Positions 10,886-19,423 of a stretch of DNA of 64,000 bases are shown here, piece after piece. Below the pieces are notes generated by a model. It worked only from the letters and a program-made list of their open reading frames with translations. It made no database searches and had not been told where the DNA came from. The translations under genes were made by a program, and so were the position numbers. Source of the DNA: Simplicispira sp. 125 (lineage in GTDB: Bacteria > Pseudomonadota > Gammaproteobacteria > Burkholderiales > Burkholderiaceae_C); contig NZ_QEKM01000001.1 of assembly GCF_003096555.1 (NCBI RefSeq), positions 620,001 to 684,000 on the forward strand. The letters are read 5' to 3'. How positions within the stretch are numbered: the first letter of the stretch is position 1; every line of letters begins with the position of its first letter.

Positions 10886-12831
10886 CAAGACGGGCTGCCC
10901 ATTTTTGTTTGCAAGGCGTTACGTTTTTGTTCCAGTGTGCGGTAGCGCTCGAGCGCACTCGGGTCTTGGGTTGCCTGCGCGATCAACGTCTTTTGCTGTT
11001 CCTTGATGTCGTCGATCAGCATGCGGTCGAGCAGGTCGCGCAGCTCCAGGCGTAATTCCTGCAGGTCACCCTCGGTCTGGGCGTGTGACCCGGTCATCAC
11101 CTTCTGTGCCAGGTCTTCGCAGGCATGGCCCCGCAGGCTCTCGCGCAGCACGGCCCAGGGCTGGGCGCCCTGGTTGTGGAACTGGTCTTCCAGCCAGGCG
11201 AAGAGCAGGCCATGGGGTGCGGGCTGGGCGCATAGCACAGCGTGGTCCTCATGGCCCAGGTGCTCGAGAAAATCCATGTGGGACAGCAGCAGCCGCGCGG
11301 CGTGATCGATGCGGCCTGTGGCGGGGCTGCGCGGCATGCGGGGCTGGGGCGGCCAGGGGCTGGCGTTTTTGCGGGGCCCGCGGCTGTTTTTCCAATCGCC
11401 GCTCTTGCGTCCGGTGGGCTTTCCATAGCCTGCGTCGCTGGGTGCAAACCAGCCTGCATCGGGGGGCGGGTTGTCCCAGTGAGGGGCGTCGCTCGCTGTC
11501 GCGGCAGGGCGTCGGGTTGCTTCGTGTGCATGGGCTTGTTGCCACAGGTCGGACAGGTCGCGCACGTCGAGTTGCGCCAGTTCTGCCAGTTCGCCCAGCA
11601 GTTGCCGCTTGAGTGCGCCGTCGGGCAGCAGGCTCCACAAGGGGCGTGCGTTGCTCGCCATGTGGGCTCGCCCTTCGGTGGTGCCCAGGTCGCAGCCCTC
11701 GCTGGCGGCATCGACCAGGAAACGGCTCAGGGGCACGGCATCGCCGATCAGGCGGGCGAAGGCGTCACTGCCATGGGCGCGCACAAAGCTGTCCGGGTCG
11801 TGCTCGGGGGGCAAGAAAAGAAACTTGATGCTGCGTGTGTCGCTGGCATGGGGCAGGGCGCCGTCGAGTGCCTTGCGGGCGGCGCGGCGGCCCGCATTGT
11901 CGCCATCGAAGCTGAACACCACTGCCTCCGTAAAGCGCAGGAGTTTTTGCACATGGTCGGGGGTGCAGGCGGTGCCCAGGGTGGCCACTGTGTTGGGAAA
12001 ACCCAGCTGTGCCAGCGCCACCACGTCCATGTAGCCCTCGGTCACCAGCGCGTAGCCCTGTTCCCGGATGGCGGTACGCGCCTCGAACAGGCCATACAGT
12101 TCGCGCCCCTTGTGGAATACCGGGGTTTCGGGGGAGTTGAGGTATTTGGGCTTGTCGTCGCCCAGCACCCGCCCGCCAAAGCCGATGCATTCGCCTTTGA
12201 CGTTGCGGATGGGAAACATCACCCGGTCGCGAAAACGGTCGTAGCGCTTGTCGCCGTCGTCCGCGTTGACGATGACGAGCCCGCTTTCTTCGAGCAGCGG
12301 GTCGTCGTATTGGGGAAACACGCTGGCCAGGTTGCGCCAGCCCTCGGGTGCATAGCCCAGCCCGTAGCTGCGGGCCACTGCGCCGGAGACTCCGCGCGCC
12401 TTGAAATAGGCAATGGCCCGCTGGGATACGCGCAATTGGCCACGGTAGGCCTGGGCGGCCTTTTCCAGCACATCGGTGAGCGTGGCCTGCTTTTGCCGCG
12501 CGGCGGCGGCGCGTTCTTTTTCCTGGGGCGATACGTCATCGTCCGGAACCTGTAAACCAGCTTGCTGTGCCAAGTCCTGAACGGCCTCGACAAAGCCCAT
12601 GCCGGCGTGTTCCATGAGAAAACCGATGGCATTCCCGTTCTTGCCGCAGCCAAAACAATGGTAGAACTGCTTGGATGGGCTGACGCTGAAAGAAGGGGAT
12701 TTTTCGCCATGGAAGGGACACAGTCCCATGAAGTTGGCGCCGCCTTTTTTCAGCGGAACGTAGCGGCCGACGATCTCTACCACGTCAACGCGCGCAAGCA
12801 GTTCCTGGATAAAAGACTGAGGGATCGTCAC
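10885..12831 (-). CDS. dnaG: DNA primase
   Basis: Replicative primase, 648 residues. It lays RNA primers on single-stranded DNA with the DnaB helicase. The N-terminal CHC2 zinc finger has Cys38, His41, Cys59 and Cys62 ([11 protein letters not shown]...FYHCFGC). The catalytic core has the RNAP-basic motif in FRDRVMFPI and a TOPRIM domain with [13 protein letters not shown] and [15 protein letters not shown]-terminal helicase-binding domain follows a Pro/Lys-rich linker. The start is GTG at 12831, giving [12 protein letters not shown]. The frame continues upstream to 13458, but that part overlaps the divergent binding-protein gene and is not primase. rpsU, often the first gene of this operon, is not adjacent here. 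Confidence 0.97.
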   Translation of the reverse strand: MTIPQSFIQELLARVDVVEIVGRYVPLKKGGANFMGLCPFHGEKSPSFSVSPSKQFYHCFGCGKNGNAIGFLMEHAGMGFVEAVQDLAQQAGLQVPDDDVSPQEKERAAAARQKQATLTDVLEKAAQAYRGQLRVSQRAIAYFKARGVSGAVARSYGLGYAPEGWRNLASVFPQYDDPLLEESGLVIVNADDGDKRYDRFRDRVMFPIRNVKGECIGFGGRVLGDDKPKYLNSPETPVFHKGRELYGLFEARTAIREQGYALVTEGYMDVVALAQLGFPNTVATLGTACTPDHVQKLLRFTEAVVFSFDGDNAGRRAARKALDGALPHASDTRSIKFLFLPPEHDPDSFVRAHGSDAFARLIGDAVPLSRFLVDAASEGCDLGTTEGRAHMASNARPLWSLLPDGALKRQLLGELAELAQLDVRDLSDLWQQAHAHEATRRPAATASDAPHWDNPPPDAGWFAPSDAGYGKPTGRKSGDWKNSRGPRKNASPWPPQPRMPRSPATGRIDHAARLLLSHMDFLEHLGHEDHAVLCAQPAPHGLLFAWLEDQFHNQGAQPWAVLRESLRGHACEDLAQKVMTGSHAQTEGDLQELRLELRDLLDRMLIDDIKEQQKTLIAQATQDPSALERYRTLEQKRNALQTKMGSPS

Positions 12832-12888
12832 CCGGCTATTGTCCGCGTAAACTTGTCGTTGCTTATGGTTACACCCCAAGGACTGTGC

Positions 12889-13956
12889 ATGTCGTTGAAC
12901 GCGATCCGGATGCGGTGCTGGTGGGTTTTGCCCGTTTGGATGGCGTTGGTGTGGGCCTTGCTGGCGGGCTCGGCGCAGGCGGCGCCCACCACCTTGCGGG
13001 TGCTGACCTGGTCTGGCTATGCCGACCCGGACCTGGTGGCGGTGTTTGAAAAACGCCATGGCGTGCGGGTAGAGGTCACCATTGTGGGGTCGGACGATGT
13101 TTTGCGCGCCAAACTGGCAGACACCAAGGCGCCGGCCTTTGATGTGGTGGCCGCCAATACGGTCGAGATCGCCCGTTTTGTGGAACTGCAGCAACTGGCG
13201 CCCCTGCCCATGGCCGACATTCCCAATGCGGCGCGGCAACTGCCCCGTTTTCGCCAGCTTGATGCCATTGCCGGTATCACGCGGCAAGGGCTGGTGTATG
13301 CACTGCCCTATACCTATTCCGAGATGGGGCTGATCTATGACCGCCAGCAGTTGCCAGAGCCCCCCGATTCGGTGGCCGTACTGTGGGACCCGCGCTGGCA
13401 AGGGCGCGTGCTTGCTTTTGACGGCAGTAGCCATGCTTTTTCGCTGGCGGCCCTGCACCAGGGAATGTCCCCTTTTCGCGTGGACCCGGCGCAGTGGGGT
13501 GCCGTGTCACGGGACTTGGTCGCGCTGCGCCGCAACCTGCTGTCGTTCTACAACCTGCCCGAAGAGTCGCTGGACCTGTTCCGCCGGCATGGGGTGGCGG
13601 TGATGCATGCCAACTATGGCCAGCAGCAACTCAAGCTGTTCCGGGACGCCGGGCTGGATGTCGGCTATGTGGTGCCCCGCGAGGGAGCGCTGGCATGGCT
13701 CGATTGTTGGGCTATTTCCAGCCGCTCCAGGCAGCAGGCCCTGGCTGCGCAGTGGATCAACTACATGCTTGAGCTGCAGGTGGGCCGTGAACTGACGCGC
13801 CGCCAGGGGCTGGCCAATACGCTGGAAGAACCAGAAGCGCTGGCGGGAGACGCTGTGAAGGGGCCCATCCTTTGGCTGGAGCCTGTGGGAGATGCCGAGC
13901 GGCGGCAAAGGCTGTGGCAGCGCATTGTCTCGGGCGACCGGCCCGAAAGGTTCTGA
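12889..13956 (+). CDS. Periplasmic binding protein of the spermidine/putrescine (PotD/NspS-like) type
   Basis: Periplasmic solute-binding protein, 355 residues, with a Sec signal peptide cut near AQA-AP (residue 31). The mature start TTLRVLTWSGYADPDLVAVFEKRHGVRVEV and the later FDVVAANTVEIARFVELQQLAPL and LVYALPYTYSEMGLIYDRQQLP match the PotD/PotF class of polyamine-binding proteins. No permease or ATPase gene is nearby. The next gene, 3 bp away, is a membrane diguanylate cyclase. I therefore infer a sensory role (as in NspS with MbaA) rather than transport. AAGGAC lies 6 bases before the ATG at 12889. An ATG at 12865 is possible but has no ribosome site. Ligand identity is not proven by sequence. 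Confidence 0.85.
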   Translation: MSLNAIRMRCWWVLPVWMALVWALLAGSAQAAPTTLRVLTWSGYADPDLVAVFEKRHGVRVEVTIVGSDDVLRAKLADTKAPAFDVVAANTVEIARFVELQQLAPLPMADIPNAARQLPRFRQLDAIAGITRQGLVYALPYTYSEMGLIYDRQQLPEPPDSVAVLWDPRWQGRVLAFDGSSHAFSLAALHQGMSPFRVDPAQWGAVSRDLVALRRNLLSFYNLPEESLDLFRRHGVAVMHANYGQQQLKLFRDAGLDVGYVVPREGALAWLDCWAISSRSRQQALAAQWINYMLELQVGRELTRRQGLANTLEEPEALAGDAVKGPILWLEPVGDAERRQRLWQRIVSGDRPERF

Positions 13957-13959
13957 CGC

Positions 13960-15660
13960 ATGCGCTGGACCATCGGTTTTCGCCTGGGGCTGCTGCTGGC
14001 TGGTTTCAGCATCATTGCGGCGTTGTTGGTGGGTTATTTCACCTTTGTGGCAGGCCGCGACGTGCTCAACGACCGGGCTCGCAGCTCTCTGTTGGTGGCC
14101 ACGCAGATTCTGACGCAACATATGCAGACCGGGTTTGGCAGCGTGGCGCGCGACACGGCCATGCTGGCATCCCTGGTGGCGCAAACCCAGGCCGTCGTTG
14201 CACCGGGCGATGTGCATGCGCAGGTGCTGGAAAGGGACCGGCTTGCCAGCGCCTTCAAGGCCATGCTGGTGGCGCGGCCTTCGTACCTGCAGATCCGGTG
14301 GATCAGCGCGCAAGACCACGGCCTGGAACTCGTGCGCGTGGAGCGTTCCGGTATGGGGCTGGTGCGCGTGGAGGGCGATGCGCTGCAGGAAAAAGCCCAT
14401 TTCCCGTTCGTTTTCGAAACGCTGAAGCTCGATGCCAACTCCATTTATATGTCCGAGTTTGGTCTCAACCATGAAGGTGGTGCAGACCAGGGCACGGAGC
14501 AGCCAGTGTTCAACATGGCGGCCAATGTCGTGCAGGACGGGCGCGTGCTGGGCGTGGTCGTCATCCGGGTGGCTGCTGGCGGGTTTTTTGCCAACTTCAG
14601 CGCAGGCCTTCCGCCGCCCTATGCTTTTTACCTGACCAACCGCTGGGGCGATTTTTTGGCGCATTCCGATCGGCAGCAGACCTATGGGTTTGATCGCGGG
14701 CAACGCATTCTGGCGCAGGAAAGCATGCCCGGGATTGGGCAAATTCTTCAGGGAGAAAGCCGCCAGGTGGTGTTGGAGCATTTGGGCAATGATGGCAACC
14801 CCCAGGTGCTGGCTTTTGTGCGCATGCCGTTGGGGTTTCAGGAAGATGGCCGGTTTTTGGTCGTGGGCTTGTCGCAGCCCATGGCTGTGATCCAGAGCGA
14901 CGTGGGCGGGTTGGGGCAGAGCATTCTCAAAGTGCTGCTGGCGCTGTGCCTGGCAGGGGTGCTGCTGGCGGCCTGGGTGTCCCGTGTGGTGACCGGGCCA
15001 CTGCAGGCGGTGGTGCGGGCGACCCGGGCGTTTTCGCAGGGGCGCGCGCATGGGGAGCTGCCGGTGCGGCGGCACGATGAACTGGGCGACCTGGCCCGCA
15101 GTTTCAGCGACATGGAACAGCAGATCAGCCTGCAGATGGCCGAACTCAATGCCAGCCGCGACGCCATGGAGCACCTGGCTTACCACGACCCCTTGACCGG
15201 CCTGCCCAACCGCCGCATGTTTGAGCAGCGGCTGACACAGGCGCTGGAGATGTCGCGGCGCAGCACCCGGCCCTGCGCGTTGTTGTTTGTGGACCTGGAT
15301 GATTTCAAGCCGATCAACGACAACCTGGGCCATGCGGTGGGCGACGCTGTGCTCAAGGCGACGGCGCGGGTAATTCTGGAGGCGGTGCGCCAGGTGGATA
15401 CCGTGGCCCGACTGGCCGGCGATGAATTTACCGTGCTGTGCGAGAACGTCGATTCTGAAGCCGCCGCCGAGCAGATTGCCCTCAAGCTGCAGCAGGCCTT
15501 TGAGCAGCCACTGGATATCCAGGGCACACCCTATGCCGTGCGCGCCAGTGTGGGCCTCAGTTTGTTCCCGCGCGATGCGCAGGATGCCCATACCCTGCTG
15601 GCCAGCGCCGACGCTGCCATGTACCGGGTCAAAATGAACCGCCGCAATGGCCTGTCCTAA
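13960..15660 (+). CDS. Membrane diguanylate cyclase with large periplasmic sensor, HAMP and GGDEF
   Basis: Inner-membrane enzyme of 566 residues that should make cyclic di-GMP. Transmembrane segments at about residues 8-30 and 320-340 enclose about 290 periplasmic residues. Patches such as SYLQIRWISAQDHGLELVRV and YLTNRWGDFLAHSDRQ look like a tandem PDC/Cache (LuxQ-like) sensor. A HAMP domain follows (about 340-395), then GGDEF with HDPLTGLPNRRMF. The signature is AGDEF (486-490), a variant seen in active cyclases, and the inhibitory I-site RQVD is intact at 477-480. No EAL domain is present. The ATG lies 3 bp after the binding-protein stop, so the two genes are surely co-transcribed. I infer that the bound periplasmic protein controls cyclase activity. 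Confidence 0.9.
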   Translation: MRWTIGFRLGLLLAGFSIIAALLVGYFTFVAGRDVLNDRARSSLLVATQILTQHMQTGFGSVARDTAMLASLVAQTQAVVAPGDVHAQVLERDRLASAFKAMLVARPSYLQIRWISAQDHGLELVRVERSGMGLVRVEGDALQEKAHFPFVFETLKLDANSIYMSEFGLNHEGGADQGTEQPVFNMAANVVQDGRVLGVVVIRVAAGGFFANFSAGLPPPYAFYLTNRWGDFLAHSDRQQTYGFDRGQRILAQESMPGIGQILQGESRQVVLEHLGNDGNPQVLAFVRMPLGFQEDGRFLVVGLSQPMAVIQSDVGGLGQSILKVLLALCLAGVLLAAWVSRVVTGPLQAVVRATRAFSQGRAHGELPVRRHDELGDLARSFSDMEQQISLQMAELNASRDAMEHLAYHDPLTGLPNRRMFEQRLTQALEMSRRSTRPCALLFVDLDDFKPINDNLGHAVGDAVLKATARVILEAVRQVDTVARLAGDEFTVLCENVDSEAAAEQIALKLQQAFEQPLDIQGTPYAVRASVGLSLFPRDAQDAHTLLASADAAMYRVKMNRRNGLS

Positions 15661-15687
15661 AGTCACATTTCCTCCTGAGCACTACCC

Positions 15688-17334
15688 ATGACTTCCATCT
15701 TTGACCAGAACCTGCCCCGCAATGCGGCCAACTTTGCGCCCCTGTCGCCCCTGGGCTTCATCGAGCGTACGGCCGAGGTGTACCCGGAACGCCTGGCCAT
15801 CGTGCACGGCAGCTTGCGCCAGACCTGGGCGCAAACCTATGCCCGCTGCCGCCAGCTGGCCAGCGCCCTGCAGCGCAGCGGCATTGGCAAGAACGATACC
15901 GTGGCCGTCATGCTGCCCAACACCCCGCCCATGGTGGAGGCGCACTTTGGGGTGCCCATGGCGGGCGCGGTACTCAACGCCATCAATACCCGGCTGGATC
16001 CGGAGACCGTCGCCTTCATGCTGGACCACGGCGAGGCCAAGGCCGTGATCGTGGACCCGGAGTTCACCCCCGTCATGGCCAAGGCCCTGGCCCTGCGCCA
16101 AAGCACGGCGCCGCTGCTGGTGATCGATGTGGAGGATGCCCTGTATGGCCCAGCCAGCCAAACACTGGGCAGCACCACCTACGAAGCTTTTCTGGCCACG
16201 GGGGATGCCCGGTTCGCCTGGGAGTTGCCGGGCGACGAGTGGGATGCCATTGCGCTCAACTACACCAGTGGCACCACGGGCAACCCCAAGGGCGTCGTCT
16301 ACCACCACCGGGGCGCGGCGGCCAACGCCATCAGCAACGTGCTGGAGTGGGACATGCCCAAGCACGCGGTGTACCTGTGGACGCTGCCCATGTTCCATTG
16401 CAACGGCTGGTGCTTTCCGTGGACGGTGGCGGCGCGCGCGGGTGTCAACGTGTGCCTGCGCCGTGTGGATGCGCAGTCGATTTTTGACGCCATGCGTAAC
16501 CACGGCGTCACGCATTACTGCAGTGCGCCCATCGTGCACGGCCTGCTCGTCAACGCACCCGAGGCCATGAAGACGGGTGTCCCCGCGGGTATCCAGGCCA
16601 TGGTGGCGGGCGCTGCACCACCGGCTTCCATGATCGAAGGCATGGAGAAGATGGGGTTCGACCTGACCCATGTCTACGGCCTGACCGAGGTATATGGCCC
16701 CGCCACGGTGTGCGCCAAGCATGCCGCCTGGGATGCACTGGACATTGGTGAGCGCGCCCGGCTCAATGCCCGCCAGGGTGTGCGCTACCACCTGGAGCGC
16801 GATGTGCGCGTGCTCAACCCCGAAACCATGCAGCCCGTGCCACAGGACGGCGAAACCATGGGTGAGATCATGTTCAAGGGCAACATCGCCATGAAGGGTT
16901 ACCTGAAGAACCCGCAGGCGACCGAAGAAGCGTTTGCCGGTGGCTGGTTCCACAGCGGCGACCTGGCCGTGCAATACCCCGATGGCTACATCAAGATCAA
17001 GGACCGCAGCAAGGACATCATCATCTCGGGCGGCGAGAACATCTCGTCCATCGAAGTGGAAGACGTGCTTTACCGCCACCCCGACGTGCTCGCCGCTGCC
17101 GTGGTGGCGCGGCCCGATGCCAAGTGGGGTGAAACGCCGTGCGCCTTCGTTGAACTGAAATTGGGCGCGCAAACCACGCCGGAAGACATCGTGGCGCACT
17201 GCAAGAAACACCTGGCTGGCTTCAAGGTGCCGCGTGCGGTGGTAATGGGCGAGTTGCCCAAGACCAGCACCGGCAAGATCCAGAAGTTTGAATTGCGCAA
17301 GCGCGCCGGGTCGGCTGACGCCATTGATGTCTGA
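15688..17334 (+). CDS. AMP-forming acyl-CoA synthetase (AlkK/DmdB-like)
   Basis: Adenylate-forming ligase, 548 residues, activating a carboxylic acid to its CoA thioester through an acyl-AMP. The ATP-binding loop YTSGTTGNPKG is at residues 192-202. The middle motif YGLTEVYGP, the adenylation motif GWFHSGDLAVQYPDGYIKIKD and the catalytic lysine in STGKIQKFELRKR (about residue 530) are all present. The segment LPMFHCNGWCFPW near 233-245 is typical of the medium-chain/AlkK and methylthiopropionate-CoA ligase group. The substrate is therefore a short or medium acid, not known more exactly. It starts 27 bp after the diguanylate cyclase, with a poor ribosome site, and ends in a strong terminator. 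Confidence 0.92.
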   Translation: MTSIFDQNLPRNAANFAPLSPLGFIERTAEVYPERLAIVHGSLRQTWAQTYARCRQLASALQRSGIGKNDTVAVMLPNTPPMVEAHFGVPMAGAVLNAINTRLDPETVAFMLDHGEAKAVIVDPEFTPVMAKALALRQSTAPLLVIDVEDALYGPASQTLGSTTYEAFLATGDARFAWELPGDEWDAIALNYTSGTTGNPKGVVYHHRGAAANAISNVLEWDMPKHAVYLWTLPMFHCNGWCFPWTVAARAGVNVCLRRVDAQSIFDAMRNHGVTHYCSAPIVHGLLVNAPEAMKTGVPAGIQAMVAGAAPPASMIEGMEKMGFDLTHVYGLTEVYGPATVCAKHAAWDALDIGERARLNARQGVRYHLERDVRVLNPETMQPVPQDGETMGEIMFKGNIAMKGYLKNPQATEEAFAGGWFHSGDLAVQYPDGYIKIKDRSKDIIISGGENISSIEVEDVLYRHPDVLAAAVVARPDAKWGETPCAFVELKLGAQTTPEDIVAHCKKHLAGFKVPRAVVMGELPKTSTGKIQKFELRKRAGSADAIDV

Positions 17335-17338
17335 CCCG

Positions 17339-17374
17339 CCCTGCACGGCCGTGCTGGGCGTGCAGGGGTTTTTT
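17339..17374 (+). terminator. Rho-independent terminator of the acyl-CoA synthetase
   Basis: CCCTGCACG (17339-17347) pairs with CGTGCAGGG (17359-17367) and is followed by GTTTTTT. It is a textbook hairpin directly after the stop codon. Confidence 0.92.
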
Positions 17375-17430
17375 GCTATTTTGTTTGTAGCTGCTAGCGC
17401 TTAATTATCAAGCGCTGGAGCCTGTTTTTA
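17372..17430 (+). repeat. Dispersed double-hairpin repeat, copy D
   Basis: This is the clearest copy. GCTATTTTGTTTGTAGC forms the first hairpin, TGCT follows, then the perfect stem AGCGCTT-AATTATC-AAGCGCT and the tail GGAGCC. It abuts the terminator and ends just before the convergent gamma-glutamyltransferase stop. Confidence 0.85.
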
Positions 17431-17436
17431 TTAAAA

Positions 17437-19263
17437 TTAATCACCCATGACCACACCCTCGCGCCGGGGGTCTGCACCGCCCAGCCACAGGGTTTTGCCA
17501 TGGGCCTGGCCGCGGGTAATGACCTGCAGGCCGCTGGTCATGTTCATCTCGCGCACCTCGGCGCCGCGCTCGCGCAGCGCTTGCACGGTGGCCGCAGGAA
17601 AGCGGTTTTCCTCCAGCAGCGAGGGGCCGTTGAGTGACCCAAAGTTGGGCAGGTCGATGGCCTTTTGTGGGGTCAGCCCCCAGTTGAGCACGCCGTACAG
17701 GGTCTTGGCCGTGTAGTGGATGATGAGCGCGCCACCCGGGCTGCCCCCGCTCATCAGCACCTGGCCCGTGGCCTTGTCGAGCACCAGCGTGGGCGCCATG
17801 GACGAGCGGGGGCGCTTGCCAGGCTGCACACGGTTGGCAATGGGCTGGCCTTGCGCGTCGGTGGGGGCAAAGCTGAAGTCGGTCAGCTCGTTGTTCAGCA
17901 AAAAGCCCCCGCTGCGGGCCGTGTTGGTGGTCACCATCTGCCGGGAGCCAAAGGCGTCTTCGATGGTGGTCGTCATGGCCAGTGCGTTGCCCTGGCTGTC
18001 CACAATGCTGATGTGGCTGGTGCCGTATTCGGGCTGCTCGGGCATGGGGGCCTGGCTGGTTTTGAGGGCGCCGGGTGTGCCGGGCTGCGCCACTTTCATG
18101 CTTTGCGCGCCTATCAGCGCGGCGCGTTCGGCCAGGTAGGCAGGGTCGAGCAGGCTCATCCAGCTGCCGCCCGGGGGCTGCACAAAGTCGGGGTCGGCCA
18201 CGTACAGGGCGCGGTCAGCAAAAGCCAGGCGCGAGGCCTCGGTGTACAGGTGCAGCCACTGGTGTGATGGCAGGCCCTGGTCCAGCGGCAGGGTGGCGGC
18301 CTGGGTCTGGTTCAGGATGCCCAGGATTTGCCCGATGGCAAGGGCGCCTGAGCTGGGCGGTGGAAAGCCGCAAAGCAGATAGTCGTGGGCGCGGGCGCGG
18401 TAGTCGTGGCACAGCGCCTCGCGCTTTTTGGGCTGGTAGCCCGCCAGGTCGGCCAAAGAGAGCTGGCCGGGGTTGCTGGGGTGTTTACGCACTTTATCGA
18501 CGATGGCCTGGGCCAGCGGCCCTTCGTGCAGCGCGCGGCTGCCTTCGGTGGCAATGTTGTGCAGAACGGCGGCCAGTTCGGGGTTCTTCAGCACATGGCC
18601 CACGGGCCAGGGCTTTCCGCTAGCGTCATAGAAATACGCTGCCGCCACGGGGTCCTTCGACAGATATTTTTCATTCGCCAACAGGGTGTGCAGCCGTGGG
18701 CTGACCTTGAAACCGCTTTTGGCCAGCACGATGGCGGGCTGGAACAGGGCGGCCCAGGGCATCTTGCCGTGCGCGCGGTGGGCCATTTCCAGCATGCGCA
18801 GGGTGCCGGGCACACCGACCGAGCGGCCGCCTACCACGCCATCATGGAAAGCCATGGGCTTGCCGTTGGCATCGAGGAAAAGTTTTTCGTCCGCGCTGGT
18901 GGGCGCAGTTTCGCGGCCATCGTAGGCTTCGATCGATTGGCCATCAGAGTGCAGCAGGAAGGCGCCACCGCCAATACCGCTCGATTGGGGTTCCACCAGG
19001 GTGAGCACCATCTGCACGGCGATGGCGGCGTCAATGGCCGAGCCACCAGCCTTGAGGACCTGGTAGCCCGCATCGGTCGCCAGCGGGTTGGCGGCCGCAA
19101 CGGCAAATTGGGCTGTGGCCCAGCCGGGTTTCTCGGTGTAGCCCGAGGCGCCCTCAGGCTGTGCGGGAACGGTGTAGTGCAAAGCGGGGGTGCTGGCGCA
19201 GCCCGCCAGCCAGGCAGCGGTGGCCAGCAGGCCGATACGAAACGCGGGGATGCAGTGGGGCAT
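17437..19263 (-). CDS. ggt: Gamma-glutamyltransferase (predicted lipoprotein)
   Basis: Glutathione hydrolase/transpeptidase of the Ntn-hydrolase fold, 608 residues. It cleaves gamma-glutamyl bonds outside the cytoplasm. It is made as a proenzyme that cuts itself before the nucleophile, here Thr415 in EYGTSHISIVD. The large-subunit motifs VEPQSSGIGGGAFLL and AYDGRETAP and the small-subunit block SSMAPTLVL...GSPGG are present. The N-terminus has a lipoprotein signal ending LAGC (Cys21), so the enzyme is probably membrane-anchored in the periplasm; most family members are soluble. The ATG at 19263 has GGAGA upstream. The second residue after the nucleophile is Ser-His instead of the usual Thr-His, a mild variant. 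Confidence 0.94.
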   Translation of the reverse strand: MPHCIPAFRIGLLATAAWLAGCASTPALHYTVPAQPEGASGYTEKPGWATAQFAVAAANPLATDAGYQVLKAGGSAIDAAIAVQMVLTLVEPQSSGIGGGAFLLHSDGQSIEAYDGRETAPTSADEKLFLDANGKPMAFHDGVVGGRSVGVPGTLRMLEMAHRAHGKMPWAALFQPAIVLAKSGFKVSPRLHTLLANEKYLSKDPVAAAYFYDASGKPWPVGHVLKNPELAAVLHNIATEGSRALHEGPLAQAIVDKVRKHPSNPGQLSLADLAGYQPKKREALCHDYRARAHDYLLCGFPPPSSGALAIGQILGILNQTQAATLPLDQGLPSHQWLHLYTEASRLAFADRALYVADPDFVQPPGGSWMSLLDPAYLAERAALIGAQSMKVAQPGTPGALKTSQAPMPEQPEYGTSHISIVDSQGNALAMTTTIEDAFGSRQMVTTNTARSGGFLLNNELTDFSFAPTDAQGQPIANRVQPGKRPRSSMAPTLVLDKATGQVLMSGGSPGGALIIHYTAKTLYGVLNWGLTPQKAIDLPNFGSLNGPSLLEENRFPAATVQALRERGAEVREMNMTSGLQVITRGQAHGKTLWLGGADPRREGVVMGD

Positions 19264-19356
19264 GGCAATCTCCAGAGATCAAGGCGAGGCAGCCATGGTA
19301 AACGCCACTGTGGCGCTATGCCCAACGGGGGATGGCGTTATCCAAAAAGTTCAGTG

Positions 19357-19414
19357 TTTTTGGCCTCTGAGGCTTTGAGGGCAAGCGCTAAAAGCTATAA
19401 AAATAATAGCAATT
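19357..19414 (-). repeat. Dispersed double-hairpin repeat, copy E
   Basis: It is in minus orientation. Read on that strand, GCTATTATTTTTATAGC is followed by TTTTAGCGCTTGCCCTCAAAGCC and GAGGCC. It lies between the PhoD-like gene and ggt, both on minus, a few bases after the PhoD-like stop. Confidence 0.8.
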
Positions 19415-19423
19415 TGTACGGCT

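Noticed and set aside
12562..12888. Upstream extension of the binding-protein frame
   Set aside because: It overlaps dnaG; the signal peptide and ribosome site fit the ATG at 12889.
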